Origin: an uncultured Geobacter sp.
GTDB lineage: Bacteria > Desulfobacterota > Desulfuromonadia > Geobacterales > DSM-12255
Assembly: GCA_937871715.1 (NCBI GenBank)
Contig: CALMOE010000013.1
Span: 1-35,535, forward strand
Direction: 5' to 3'
Length of the DNA stretch: 35,535 bases
Shown here: positions 6,318 through 13,282 of the stretch, in pieces
Position numbering within the stretch: position 1 is the first letter of the stretch
How the letters are laid out: the number at the start of each line of letters is the position of its first letter
Notes under the pieces: model-generated
The model's input: the letters and a program-made list of their open reading frames with translations, nothing else
Told to the model about the DNA's origin: nothing
Database searches by the model: none
Translations under genes and position numbers: made by a program

Positions 6318-8594
6318 CTACCCACTCCCCCCCTTCCCACCACGGACCCCCTTGAGGCCGTGCTTCTCCAGAATCCTGTAGAATGTCCGCCTGGGTATGC
6401 TTGCCAGCTGCGCCGCCCGCGAGACATTCCCCCCAGCCTCCTCAAGGTAACGCTTGATCAGGGACCTCTCCACCTTGGATACATGGGGATCCCGCTCCTC
6501 CCTGAACGACTGCAGCTCCCCGCCGCCAACGGTTTCGCTCACGGAAATAGTTGAAAATACAGTAGGCATGTTCTCCAGGCGGATGATATTGTCATGGGCA
6601 AGAACCGCCGCCCTCTCGATGACGTTCTGCATCTCGCGGATGTTGCCGGGCCAGTGGTAGCTGACCATGGCATTTATGGCACGCTCCTCAATGGCGATGA
6701 TGTTCTTGTTAAGCTTCTTGCGCGCCTTCTCCAGGAAGTGGTGTGCCAGCATTGGCACAGAGGCTATCCTGCTGCGCAGCGGCGGCATGGTTACGGTGAA
6801 AACGTTGAGGCGGTAGTAGAGATCCTCCCTGAACCAGCCGTCCCGAACCCCTGCCTCAAGATCCTTGTTGGTGGCGGCGATGAGGCGAATATCCACCTTG
6901 CGGCTGCCGTTGCTCCCCACGGGCCGGACGTCGCCGCTATCCAGAACCCGCAACAGCTCAGCCTGCAGCTTGGGGGTTATGTCGCCGATCTCGTCGAGGA
7001 AGATCGTGCCGCCGTCGGCAGCCTCGAACAGCCCCTTCTTGTCGGCGATTGCCCCTGTAAACGCCCCCTTCCTGTGGCCGAAAAGCTCGCTCTCCAGCAG
7101 GGAGTCGGTCAGGGTCGTGCAGTTCACGGTCACCAGGGGCTTGTCGTTTCTCTGGCTATAGCGGTGAATCGCCCTGGCGGTCAGCTCCTTGCCGGTCCCG
7201 GACTCTCCACGGATGAGGACGGTGGTGGGGGTTGGCCCGACCTGCTTGATGAGATCCAGCACCTCTATGGTCTTCCGGTCGTTGCCGACAATGAACTCGT
7301 CGCCATACTCCATGGCCAGCTCGCGACGTGCGAGTTCGTACTTCTGCACCAGCTTGCCGTGCTCCTTCTCCAAGAGCTGCATGGTATGAGGGAGGCACAT
7401 CTCCAGGTCCGCCAGCCCCTGGAACACCGCAACCGCGTACTCTCGGCAGCTGCTGTAGCCGCATGCCCGGCAGTTGAGCTCATCCCTGCGGCTGAACTTC
7501 CCCGTAGCCTGAAGAATCTTCTTCACGTCATCCCCCTTGGGGACCGGCAGGCCGACGTAACGGTTGCAGAAGCTCCTCTCCAGGCAAACCTCGTCCCGTG
7601 TCTCATAATACATCGGCGAGCTCCTGTACTTTGCCCCCATCTTGAAGTGGGAGATGACCAGGTTCCTCTTGTAGAGACCGGTTAGCTCCACATTCCTCCC
7701 GGGTCCGCCGATGCAGCCGTCGTAACAGAAGCGCAGGTCGGCGATCCGAGGCCTGATCCTGCCGGATGCCAGGTCATGAATGATCCCCATGACGTTCACC
7801 TCCCCCTCGGCCGCCACCACCTCGGTGTCAAGGGGATCGGTCATGATGGAGAAGGCCTTGAAGGTACCGCCGCTTATGGGGAAGAGTCTCCCCAGGTGGG
7901 GCTCTACCCCGTCGAAGGGCTCCCCCTCCAGGGAAGTGGCACTTATCCCCCTGGCCTTGAGGATCGAGTCCAGCTCCCTGTAGGTCAGCACCAGGTCAAC
8001 GTCCGGAATCTCCTGGGACTGAACCTCGAACTTGCCGGCAACACAGGAGCTGATGTAGATCACCTTCAGCTCAGGGCCGTGAACCTTCTTCAGGTACCTG
8101 CCGATGGCTATCATCGGCGAAACCACCCTCACCAGCCCCCCAATCAGCTCGGGATAGTGGCGCTCGATGAGATCCACCACGGCCGGGCAGTGGGAGGAGA
8201 TCAACGGCTGGCTCGAATTCTCGATGGCCTCCGCATAGGCGGCGCCAACCATCTCGGCACCGGCGGAACCCTCATGCACCTCGGCAAAGCCCAGCTTCTT
8301 CAGGGCGGCCACCAGCTGCTCCGGCTTGAGATAATGAAAGAAAGCCGGGAAGGAGCACCCCAGCACCGCCACCACCCTGTCAGGGCCGCTGAGCAGGCTT
8401 TCGGTAACAGCCACCTTGTCGCTCACCACCTTGGCCTTCTGGGGGCAGTTGGCAAGACAGTTGCCGCACCCTATGCAGCGCTCGAAGATGATCTCGGCGT
8501 AGCTCTTCTCCACCTTGATCGCCTTCACTGGACAGCTGCGCACGCATGAGTAGCACTTTCTGCATTTGTCAGTAATCGTCGTAATAGGTTGCAT
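6318..8594 (-). CDS. Sigma-54 activator fused to a ferredoxin/[FeFe]-hydrogenase-like sensor
   Basis: The 758-residue protein has, in order: two [4Fe-4S] ferredoxin motifs (Cys 11/14/17/21 and 40/43/46/50); an [FeFe]-hydrogenase large-subunit-like domain (about 70-350); another 4Fe-4S motif of the CxxC-x4-C type (Cys 375/378/383/400); a sigma-54 AAA+ domain (Walker A GESGTGK at 463-469, GAFTGA at 510-515); and a C-terminal Fis-type helix-turn-helix. The four cysteines that hold the H-cluster cubane seem present: C136 in SSHCPA, C184 in SSCVAGK, C290 and C294 in FCYDGCIGG. The proton-relay Cys before C136 is His. This matches the layout of sensory (group C-like) hydrogenases, with a transcription output in place of PAS. 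H2 or redox sensing is inferred. ATG 8594 was chosen over 8630 because AGGA precedes it. Confidence 0.9.
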   Translation of the reverse strand: MQPITTITDKCRKCYSCVRSCPVKAIKVEKSYAEIIFERCIGCGNCLANCPQKAKVVSDKVAVTESLLSGPDRVVAVLGCSFPAFFHYLKPEQLVAALKKLGFAEVHEGSAGAEMVGAAYAEAIENSSQPLISSHCPAVVDLIERHYPELIGGLVRVVSPMIAIGRYLKKVHGPELKVIYISSCVAGKFEVQSQEIPDVDLVLTYRELDSILKARGISATSLEGEPFDGVEPHLGRLFPISGGTFKAFSIMTDPLDTEVVAAEGEVNVMGIIHDLASGRIRPRIADLRFCYDGCIGGPGRNVELTGLYKRNLVISHFKMGAKYRSSPMYYETRDEVCLERSFCNRYVGLPVPKGDDVKKILQATGKFSRRDELNCRACGYSSCREYAVAVFQGLADLEMCLPHTMQLLEKEHGKLVQKYELARRELAMEYGDEFIVGNDRKTIEVLDLIKQVGPTPTTVLIRGESGTGKELTARAIHRYSQRNDKPLVTVNCTTLTDSLLESELFGHRKGAFTGAIADKKGLFEAADGGTIFLDEIGDITPKLQAELLRVLDSGDVRPVGSNGSRKVDIRLIAATNKDLEAGVRDGWFREDLYYRLNVFTVTMPPLRSRIASVPMLAHHFLEKARKKLNKNIIAIEERAINAMVSYHWPGNIREMQNVIERAAVLAHDNIIRLENMPTVFSTISVSETVGGGELQSFREERDPHVSKVERSLIKRYLEEAGGNVSRAAQLASIPRRTFYRILEKHGLKGVRGGKGGSG

Positions 8595-8678
8595 GGTACA
8601 TCCTGACAGAAGTATTTGGGCCGCTTGCATCGACGCAGAGCAGCCATTTGCGGCAGACTAGATGCGCCGCTGTAAAAA

Positions 8679-8707
8679 ATTATAGGGAATCGGAGGAAAA
8701 TGTGCAA
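8679..8707 (-). promoter_or_regulatory. Sigma-70 promoter of the hydrogenase-like regulator
   Basis: On the minus strand TTGCAC (8707-8702) and a perfect TATAAT (8684-8679) are 17 bp apart, about 85 bp before the start at 8594. The -35 lies inside the palindrome at 8701-8718. Confidence 0.6.
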
Positions 8708-8718
8708 CATTTGGCACA
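8701..8718. promoter_or_regulatory. 18-bp palindrome overlapping the regulator's -35
   Basis: TGTGCAACATTTGGCACA has the form TGTGCAA-N4-TGGCACA, the same size and symmetry as the core at 6275-6292. Its overlap with the -35 suggests autoregulation. No sigma-54 promoter was seen between it and the gene. The rest of the gap 8719-8859 shows no gene. Confidence 0.55.
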
Positions 8719-8859
8719 CCCTCGGCCGGACAAAAAAACACCCTAGTGACCAGGAGGGTATGTCAACTAGGGCATAATGAAGGCCTCACGGCCCTCGCAA
8801 CTCTTATCTGTAATTATTTTATATCACAAATCCGGCAAAAAATCTATGTATACAAGATG

Positions 8860-10200
8860 TTAGCTATGGGGGCAAAGGGGTTCCGCCAGACGCTCGCGCC
8901 AGGCAGCTACCTCCCTCTCCACCGCCCCCCTCTCCTTCTCCTGCCAGGACCCCACCACCACCAGATTGAGATTTCCCGGCCTGAACAGCTCACGGGCAGT
9001 GGATTTCAGCATATCACCTGTTATGGTCGCAGCCTCGGCCACATCCTCCTCGATCTGGCGAACCATCCCCATCAGCTCTCCCCAGCCGTAGCGGACCTGC
9101 ATCTCGTAGCAGGAGTCGCGACTATATTCGAGCTCGTAAAAATAACTGCGCCGAACCCGCTCCAACTCCTGGAGCGGGACCCCATCTCCTGCCAGGCGGG
9201 TGACCTCCGCCAGCACCTCGGCAACAGCTGTGGCCAGGTTTTCCGCTCCGGTGGAGAGCTCGATGGAGAAGTAGCCGGTCTCCTCGTAGGCGGCAATGTT
9301 GGCATCCACGGAGTAGACAATGCCGAGCCTCTCCCGCAGGTTCATGTGCAGCCTGGCGCAGCCGCTGCCGCAGAGAATGCGGCGGATGAGACGCAGGGGC
9401 ATTATGCGGCTATCGTGGCGGGAGAAACTGCGGAAAGAGAGCTGCAGATGGGCTTGGCTGTCCGCGTCGGCAACGAAAAGGTTGCGCGGCTCCGACTGCT
9501 CCTCCTGCGGAGACATTGCAACGGGGAGAGCTGACGGGCTCCAGAAGCCGAATGAGCCCCTTGCCGCCGCAAACAGAACCTCCTCTTTGAAGTTGCCGGC
9601 AACGATCAGCACCCCATTGCCGGGGCGATAGTATGCCGCCAGGTGACCCTTCAGGTCCTCCGCGGTGAAGGAAGCGATCGTCTCCAGGGTACCGATGGTC
9701 GGTTCGCCGAGGGGGTGACCGGGCCAGAGGAGTCGGCTGGCAAGGTTATGGGGATTGATGTCATCCCCCTTCTCGCTCAGGTCGTCCAGGGCCTCCTCGG
9801 TAATGATCCGCTTCTCGATATCCAGTCCGATGAGAAGCGGCCGAAGGATCATGGAGGAGAGTATCTCCACCCCGCGCGCCACCTCCCCTGGATGTATCCG
9901 GGAAAAAAAACAGGTGCACTCCTCGTCGGTAGAGGCGTTAATGCTGCCGCCAATCGCCTCGAAAGCCGCCTCGATGTCAAGGGATGCGGGGAAATCCTCG
10001 GTCCCCCTGAAGAGCATATGCTCGAGGAAGTGGGAGAGCCCCGCCTTTCCCGGAGGGTCGTTGCGACCGCCGACCTTCAGATAAAGGGCGAGCTCGGCGC
10101 TGTGCAGATGGGGCATCTGCACGGCCACCACCTTCAGGCCGTTTTCAAGGATGATGCTGGAGTTGCCGATCATAAGGGGTGTACCTCTGTTTCCGTTCAT
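8860..10200 (-). CDS. M16 family zinc peptidase
   Basis: This 446-residue pitrilysin-family protein has the inverted zinc motif HxxEH as HFLEH at 57-61 and a downstream acidic ligand in ITEEALDD (about 135). The second M16 domain (about 185-430) carries the usual R/Y region, here near FYELEYSRDSCYEMQVRYGWGE. It resembles bacterial PqqL/YmxG-type processing peptidases of about 420-450 residues, so it is probably a soluble protease acting on peptides. The substrate is unknown. The ATG overlaps the stop of the upstream YqaA-like gene in an ATGA (10197-10200), so translation is coupled; the frame stays open further upstream but without family similarity. Confidence 0.9.
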   Translation of the reverse strand: MNGNRGTPLMIGNSSIILENGLKVVAVQMPHLHSAELALYLKVGGRNDPPGKAGLSHFLEHMLFRGTEDFPASLDIEAAFEAIGGSINASTDEECTCFFSRIHPGEVARGVEILSSMILRPLLIGLDIEKRIITEEALDDLSEKGDDINPHNLASRLLWPGHPLGEPTIGTLETIASFTAEDLKGHLAAYYRPGNGVLIVAGNFKEEVLFAAARGSFGFWSPSALPVAMSPQEEQSEPRNLFVADADSQAHLQLSFRSFSRHDSRIMPLRLIRRILCGSGCARLHMNLRERLGIVYSVDANIAAYEETGYFSIELSTGAENLATAVAEVLAEVTRLAGDGVPLQELERVRRSYFYELEYSRDSCYEMQVRYGWGELMGMVRQIEEDVAEAATITGDMLKSTARELFRPGNLNLVVVGSWQEKERGAVEREVAAWRERLAEPLCPHS

Positions 10201-10655
10201 ATTGTCATGCTCTCCATCCCCTTCAGGCTGAGCCAAGCAACCACCCCGTACCTGACCATCTTGCCGGTCGCCACCAGAAGGGAAAAACGGGCGAAGGGTA
10301 TACGCAGCAGGCCGCCGGCAAGACATAAGGGGTCACCGACGACCGGCAGCCAGGAGAGCAGGAGGGACCAGCTGCCGTAGCGGGCGAAGAAACGCTCTGC
10401 CCGCCCCCTGGAGGCGGCATCTATACGCAGGACCCGCTCCGCAAGGATGGTCCCGCCGCATGTCCCTACCCAGTAGCTGGTGCAGGCACCGAGGTAGTTG
10501 CCGACAGTGGCAACCATGACGACCGAAGTCGGGTCGTAGCTCTTGGCGAGCATGGAGATCAGCAGCCATTCGGAGCCGAGCGGCAACAGGGTCGAGGCCA
10601 GAAAGCTGAGGAGGAAGAGGGAGGGGTAACCGCAGGCAAAGAGGAGCTCGTGCAT
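10197..10655 (-). CDS. YqaA-like (SNARE/VTT-associated) membrane protein
   Basis: The 152-residue product has hydrophobic helices at about 8-30, 44-66, 95-115 and 122-145. It shows the family pattern SFLASTLLPLGSEWLL, then GNYLGACTSYWVG, then FARYGSWSLLLSWLPVVGDPLCLAGGLLR. The last is the conserved G-P/W-P-x-G-D-P region of the DedA/YqaA superfamily, implicated in membrane lipid and proton homeostasis. No clear ribosome site precedes ATG 10655 (a C-run lies there on the minus strand), so the start is less certain. It overlaps the M16 peptidase gene by 4 bases. Confidence 0.8.
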   Translation of the reverse strand: MHELLFACGYPSLFLLSFLASTLLPLGSEWLLISMLAKSYDPTSVVMVATVGNYLGACTSYWVGTCGGTILAERVLRIDAASRGRAERFFARYGSWSLLLSWLPVVGDPLCLAGGLLRIPFARFSLLVATGKMVRYGVVAWLSLKGMESMTI

Positions 10656-10727
10656 GGGGGGAGATTAGCGGAAAAGTTGCCGCCATGTCAAAGGTTTACT
10701 TGCACTCCGGCGTTTGCAGGCCCACAC

Positions 10728-11057
10728 TTATCTGCGCACGGGCGCCGGGGGGAGAATGTCGGTGAAGATCACCTCCGGGAAGATGCGGCCGAGCTGCTTG
10801 GAGTAGAAGTTGAGCATGGGCGGCGCGTCGACGAAACGTATCTCCTCGCCGTCCCTGAACTCCCTGGCCACCGCCGCCAGCCAGATATCCTTCCCCTTCT
10901 CCTGGCAGCGCAGGTAGACGTACATACCCCCCTTGATAGCCTCCTTGACCATACAGGAGCGGGGCTCGGCCTCGGCACCGGCGTGGGGTACGGCTAGAAG
11001 GGGGAGGAGAAGGAGGAGACAGGCGATCGACTGGCGCAGGGAGGGTGTTGCTTGCAT
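10728..11057 (-). CDS. Secreted NrfJ-like OB-fold protein
   Basis: The 109-residue product has a signal peptide (MQATPSLRQSIACLLLLLPL, cleaved near AGAEA). A small beta-rich domain follows: GGMYVYLRCQEKGKDIWLAA, then GEEIRFVDAPPMLNFYSKQLGR-FPEVIFTDIL. This order of tyrosine-rich strand, 'xxMxNFxSKxLxR' and aromatic strand matches periplasmic proteins annotated as NrfJ-like in deltaproteobacteria, where they are linked to cytochrome c nitrite reductase. No nrf gene is in this window. GGAG 6 bases before ATG 11057 sets the start; an upstream in-frame codon at 11111 would bury the signal peptide. Confidence 0.7.
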   Translation of the reverse strand: MQATPSLRQSIACLLLLLPLLAVPHAGAEAEPRSCMVKEAIKGGMYVYLRCQEKGKDIWLAAVAREFRDGEEIRFVDAPPMLNFYSKQLGRIFPEVIFTDILPPAPVRR

Positions 11058-11131
11058 TTCTACTCCGACCGGGGAGGAGTTCTCCCCCCCCTTAAAAGCG
11101 TTATCGGCCAAACCCGTTCTTTGCTGGCACG

Positions 11132-11160
11132 AAAAAAGGGGGAGGGTTTCCCCTCCCCTT
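11132..11160 (-). terminator. Terminator of the ankyrin gene
   Basis: On the minus strand an AAGGGGAGGG-type stem pairs with CCCTCCCCCTT (one bulged base) and is followed by TTTTTT. It is 25 bp past the stop at 11185. Confidence 0.75.
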
Positions 11161-11184
11161 GTCAGCCGTAGGCATCCGGCGTTT

Positions 11185-11610
11185 TCAGGCGGCCTCCACC
11201 TTTGCCCTCTGCGCCTTCTTCAACAGGGCCGCAGCCAGGGGGTGACCGTTGTTCTCGGCGTAAACCAGAGGGGTATTGCCGCTCAGCGTCTTGGCATTTG
11301 CATCGGCGCCATTGGCGAGAAGCGCCTGGATCGTGTGGTTGCAGCCGTAGATGGCCGCCAGCATCAGGGGGGTGTGCCAGTCGCGGTCCCGGGCATCCAC
11401 TTCAGCGCCTCCGGCTATCAGCTCCCTTACCACCTCCAGATGACCGTTGGCCGCCGCATAATGGAGCGGCGTCTTCCCCTTGTCGCTACGAGCATTTGCC
11501 TCCGCGCCGTGGCGGAGGAGATCGGAAACCGTCTCCAGATCCCCCTCTTTGGCCGCATCCATCAGCGGCGTATGCCCCCCCTTGCCATGGATGTTGACAT
11601 TCTGCATCAT
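11185..11610 (-). CDS. Ankyrin repeat protein
   Basis: The product is 141 residues and is made almost wholly of four ankyrin repeats. Each has the G-TPL/H-AA-x-G-H consensus: GHTPLMDAAKEGDLETVSDLL, GKTPLHYAAANGHLEVVRELI, WHTPLMLAAIYGCNHTIQALL and a final NTPLVYAENNGHPLAAALL. There is no signal peptide, so it should be cytoplasmic. Ankyrin arrays are protein-binding scaffolds; the partner is unknown. Start choice lies among TTG 11613, ATG 11610 and ATG 11607; AGGGGG upstream fits the ATG at 11610. A 136-bp gap separates it from the gene at 11747, so it may have its own promoter. Confidence 0.9.
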   Translation of the reverse strand: MMQNVNIHGKGGHTPLMDAAKEGDLETVSDLLRHGAEANARSDKGKTPLHYAAANGHLEVVRELIAGGAEVDARDRDWHTPLMLAAIYGCNHTIQALLANGADANAKTLSGNTPLVYAENNGHPLAAALLKKAQRAKVEAA

Positions 11611-11746
11611 CAATGATCCCCCTTTCTGTCAATGTTGCACGTTAAGGTTATGCTGCACTGTCAGAGATTGCCTCCGGCCGGGGCCGGCAATTCTTTACAG
11701 GAAGAGATTGATTCTGCGTCGAGTATATGGGCAAGAAAGTGGCGCG

Positions 11747-12040
11747 TCAATAGCTGTTATCGCCACTTTTCAGTTTGCTCGCCGGCTTTTTACCACCCCT
11801 CTCCCCCGGCTCCACCCCCGGGGGGCGGCAGGTGCCGCACGGCTGGTAACCGGCCTGGCGAGCGGCAAGTGGAGAGGGGAAACTGAGGCGATACTCGGGC
11901 TTCACCTCCCCCATCCAGCGGCAGAGCCTTTTGTGGTAGACCCTCGACTTGGCCGACCCCCACACCTCGGCCCAGGCTGCCGGAGAGAAGATGAGCATGG
12001 TCAACAGGAGAAACACCCCCCTCACCACCCAGCCCCCCAT
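11747..12040 (-). CDS. Secreted Ada-like metal-binding domain protein
   Basis: The 97-residue product has a signal peptide (1-24, ending AWAE). A compact domain then runs VWGSAKSRVYHKRLCRWMGEVKPE, then F-SPLAARQAGYQPCGTC. The order Y-H-x3-C ... F-S-x2-A-x3-GY-x-PC-x2-C resembles the zinc-binding N-domain of Ada, which also occurs alone or with nucleases in secreted proteins. Likely ligands are C40, C68 and C71, with H36 nearby. The tail is Gly/Lys-rich. The ATG overlaps the bcp stop codon (TGATG), implying coupling to bcp. Confidence 0.7.
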   Translation of the reverse strand: MGGWVVRGVFLLLTMLIFSPAAWAEVWGSAKSRVYHKRLCRWMGEVKPEYRLSFPSPLAARQAGYQPCGTCRPPGVEPGERGGKKPASKLKSGDNSY

Positions 12041-12504
12041 CACAGCTTCTCCAGGAAGGCAGCGACCTCTGCCGGATGACTCTCCGCCTTGGCGACCTTT
12101 GTCCAGTGGCGCAAAACCGTGCCGTCCGGGCCGACTACCACCGTGGAGCGGATCACCCCCATACTCTTCTTGCCGTAGAGAACCTTCTCGCCAAAGGCGC
12201 CGTAGGCGGTCATCATGGACGCATCCGGGTCGGAAAGGAGGGTGAAGGGGAGACCGAAATCCCTGATGAACTTGTCGTGGGACTTGAGACTGTCCCTGCT
12301 CACACCGAGAAGAACCACCCCCCGCCCCTTCAACTCCTGGTCAAGGTCGCGGAAAGCGCAGGCCTCCTTGGTACAACCGGGGGTATTGTCCCTGGGGTAG
12401 AAATAGATAACCACTCTCCTCCCCCTGTACTCCCCAAGGGTATGCTCCCTGCCATCGCTCCCCGCCAGGGTAAATTCCGGCGCCTGTTTTCCTTCGAGTG
12501 ACAT
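12040..12504 (-). CDS. bcp: Bcp-type peroxiredoxin
   Basis: This 154-residue thioredoxin-dependent thiol peroxidase reduces H2O2 and organic peroxides. The peroxidatic Cys is C44 in PRDNTPGCTKEAC, and the resolving Cys is C49, five residues later, as in E. coli Bcp. The YFYPRDNTPGC and GVSRDSLKSHDKF blocks are diagnostic. It is cytoplasmic. GGAGGGG before ATG 12504 and the family length fix the start; the frame extends to 12582 without homology. It heads a two-gene unit with the Ada-like secreted protein. Confidence 0.93.
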   Translation of the reverse strand: MSLEGKQAPEFTLAGSDGREHTLGEYRGRRVVIYFYPRDNTPGCTKEACAFRDLDQELKGRGVVLLGVSRDSLKSHDKFIRDFGLPFTLLSDPDASMMTAYGAFGEKVLYGKKSMGVIRSTVVVGPDGTVLRHWTKVAKAESHPAEVAAFLEKL

Positions 12505-12617
12505 GATCCCCTCCGCAAACATGAATTCCTGATTTGTGTTTTCATTGCAAGCAGTTGACAGCCATGACAAACTGACTGACACAGGTGATCAACTTATACC
12601 AGACACAATGCTCGGTC

Positions 12618-12653
12618 GCAAGTCGGCCTACGGTTGCCGCAAAACGGACTTGC
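12618..12653 (+). other. Possible structured RNA leader
   Basis: GCAAGTC (12618-12624) pairs perfectly with GACTTGC (12647-12653). Inside, GGC/GCC or CCG/CGG pairs can form in alternation. It lies in the 12505-12711 gap upstream of the micro-ORF. It matches no riboswitch class I know, and no covariation could be checked. Confidence 0.25.
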
Positions 12654-12711
12654 CTCAGGACTTCATATCCAACCATCCACCCACGGCCCCAATCCCCAAG
12701 GGAGGAGTTTA

Positions 12712-12801
12712 GTGTTCAGCACCAGCTCTCGGACTGCAGCCACATCTTCATTGCTCAGACCACCACGGCGAAGAGGCAAGCCAACCGGCAAAAATGCGTA
12801 A
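12712..12801 (+). CDS. Possible 29-residue basic peptide
   Basis: A GTG at 12712 with a near-perfect GGGAGGAG 5 bases upstream opens a 29-codon frame ending TAA at 12799-12801. The peptide is Ser/Thr-rich at first (FSTSSRTAATSSLL), then strongly basic (RPPRRRGKPTGKNA), and has no membrane segment. An intrinsic terminator begins 2 bases after the stop, so the whole thing looks like a tiny transcription unit. It may also be a leader peptide attenuating the downstream small membrane gene at 12917. I do not recognise it. At this length chance occurrence is possible; the ribosome site and terminator are the case for it. Confidence 0.4.
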   Translation: MFSTSSRTAATSSLLRPPRRRGKPTGKNA

Positions 12802-12803
12802 GC

Positions 12804-12824
12804 AGCTGTTCAAACAGTTTTTTT
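12804..12824 (+). terminator. Terminator after the micro-ORF
   Basis: AGCTGT pairs with ACAGTT (one G-U) around TCAA, running straight into seven Ts (12818-12824). The stem is short and the U-run strong. It lies 92 bp before the gene at 12917. Confidence 0.5.
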
Positions 12825-12916
12825 GTTGTTTCAATCATGGGGATTGCTTTATAATCCACATTGTCAAGCTTCACATACACCACGCCTGCGCCTGATTTCC
12901 TTCCCCCGAGGAACAC

Positions 12917-13204
12917 TTGAAAGCTATCATAGCGACAGTTTTTTTCCTGGCGATCCCCATAATCGCCTGGCTGCCGGCCAGACTCTGGACAGTATGCGGC
13001 GACCCTTGGTGCCTGAAGATTTACCCCGAATGGCTCGACAACAAGATCTACTCCCTCGCAAGCCACTATCTGGCCAGAGACATCTCCATTGCGGCCGAAC
13101 AGATGGAGTTCCTGGAGGTCTGGATCGTGTCGGTGATCATCCTGCAGTTATTCACCTCTTGCGCCCTTTATCTCTGCCGCAACGTCTTCAAGGAAGAGAA
13201 ATAA
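12917..13204 (+). CDS. Small two-helix membrane protein, TTG start
   Basis: This 95-residue protein is not recognised. It has one hydrophobic helix at about 4-25 (also signal-peptide-like) and another at about 67-90. Between them is a loop with CGDPWC and many aromatic residues. No ATG lies near the N-terminus. The TTG at 12917 has GAGGA 5 bases upstream and starts directly with the KAII hydrophobic helix, so it is the best start. The CGDPWC pair could form a disulfide if the loop is periplasmic. The radical SAM gene starts 78 bp downstream on the same strand. Confidence 0.6.
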   Translation: MKAIIATVFFLAIPIIAWLPARLWTVCGDPWCLKIYPEWLDNKIYSLASHYLARDISIAAEQMEFLEVWIVSVIILQLFTSCALYLCRNVFKEEK

Positions 13205-13282
13205 AACGGCAATCCCCCTGCCAGCAGCCAACGCCCCCCATTTGCCCTTGCCCAAAAGAGGGGGATACCCCATACTTGAAAG

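Noticed and set aside
8713-8728. Plus-strand sigma-54 promoter starting TGGCAC
   Set aside because: The -12 half (GGCC) is poor, and no plus-strand gene lies downstream.
12618-12653. Known riboswitch (c-di-GMP or other)
   Set aside because: The characteristic conserved cores could not be found; it was kept only as a low-confidence fold.
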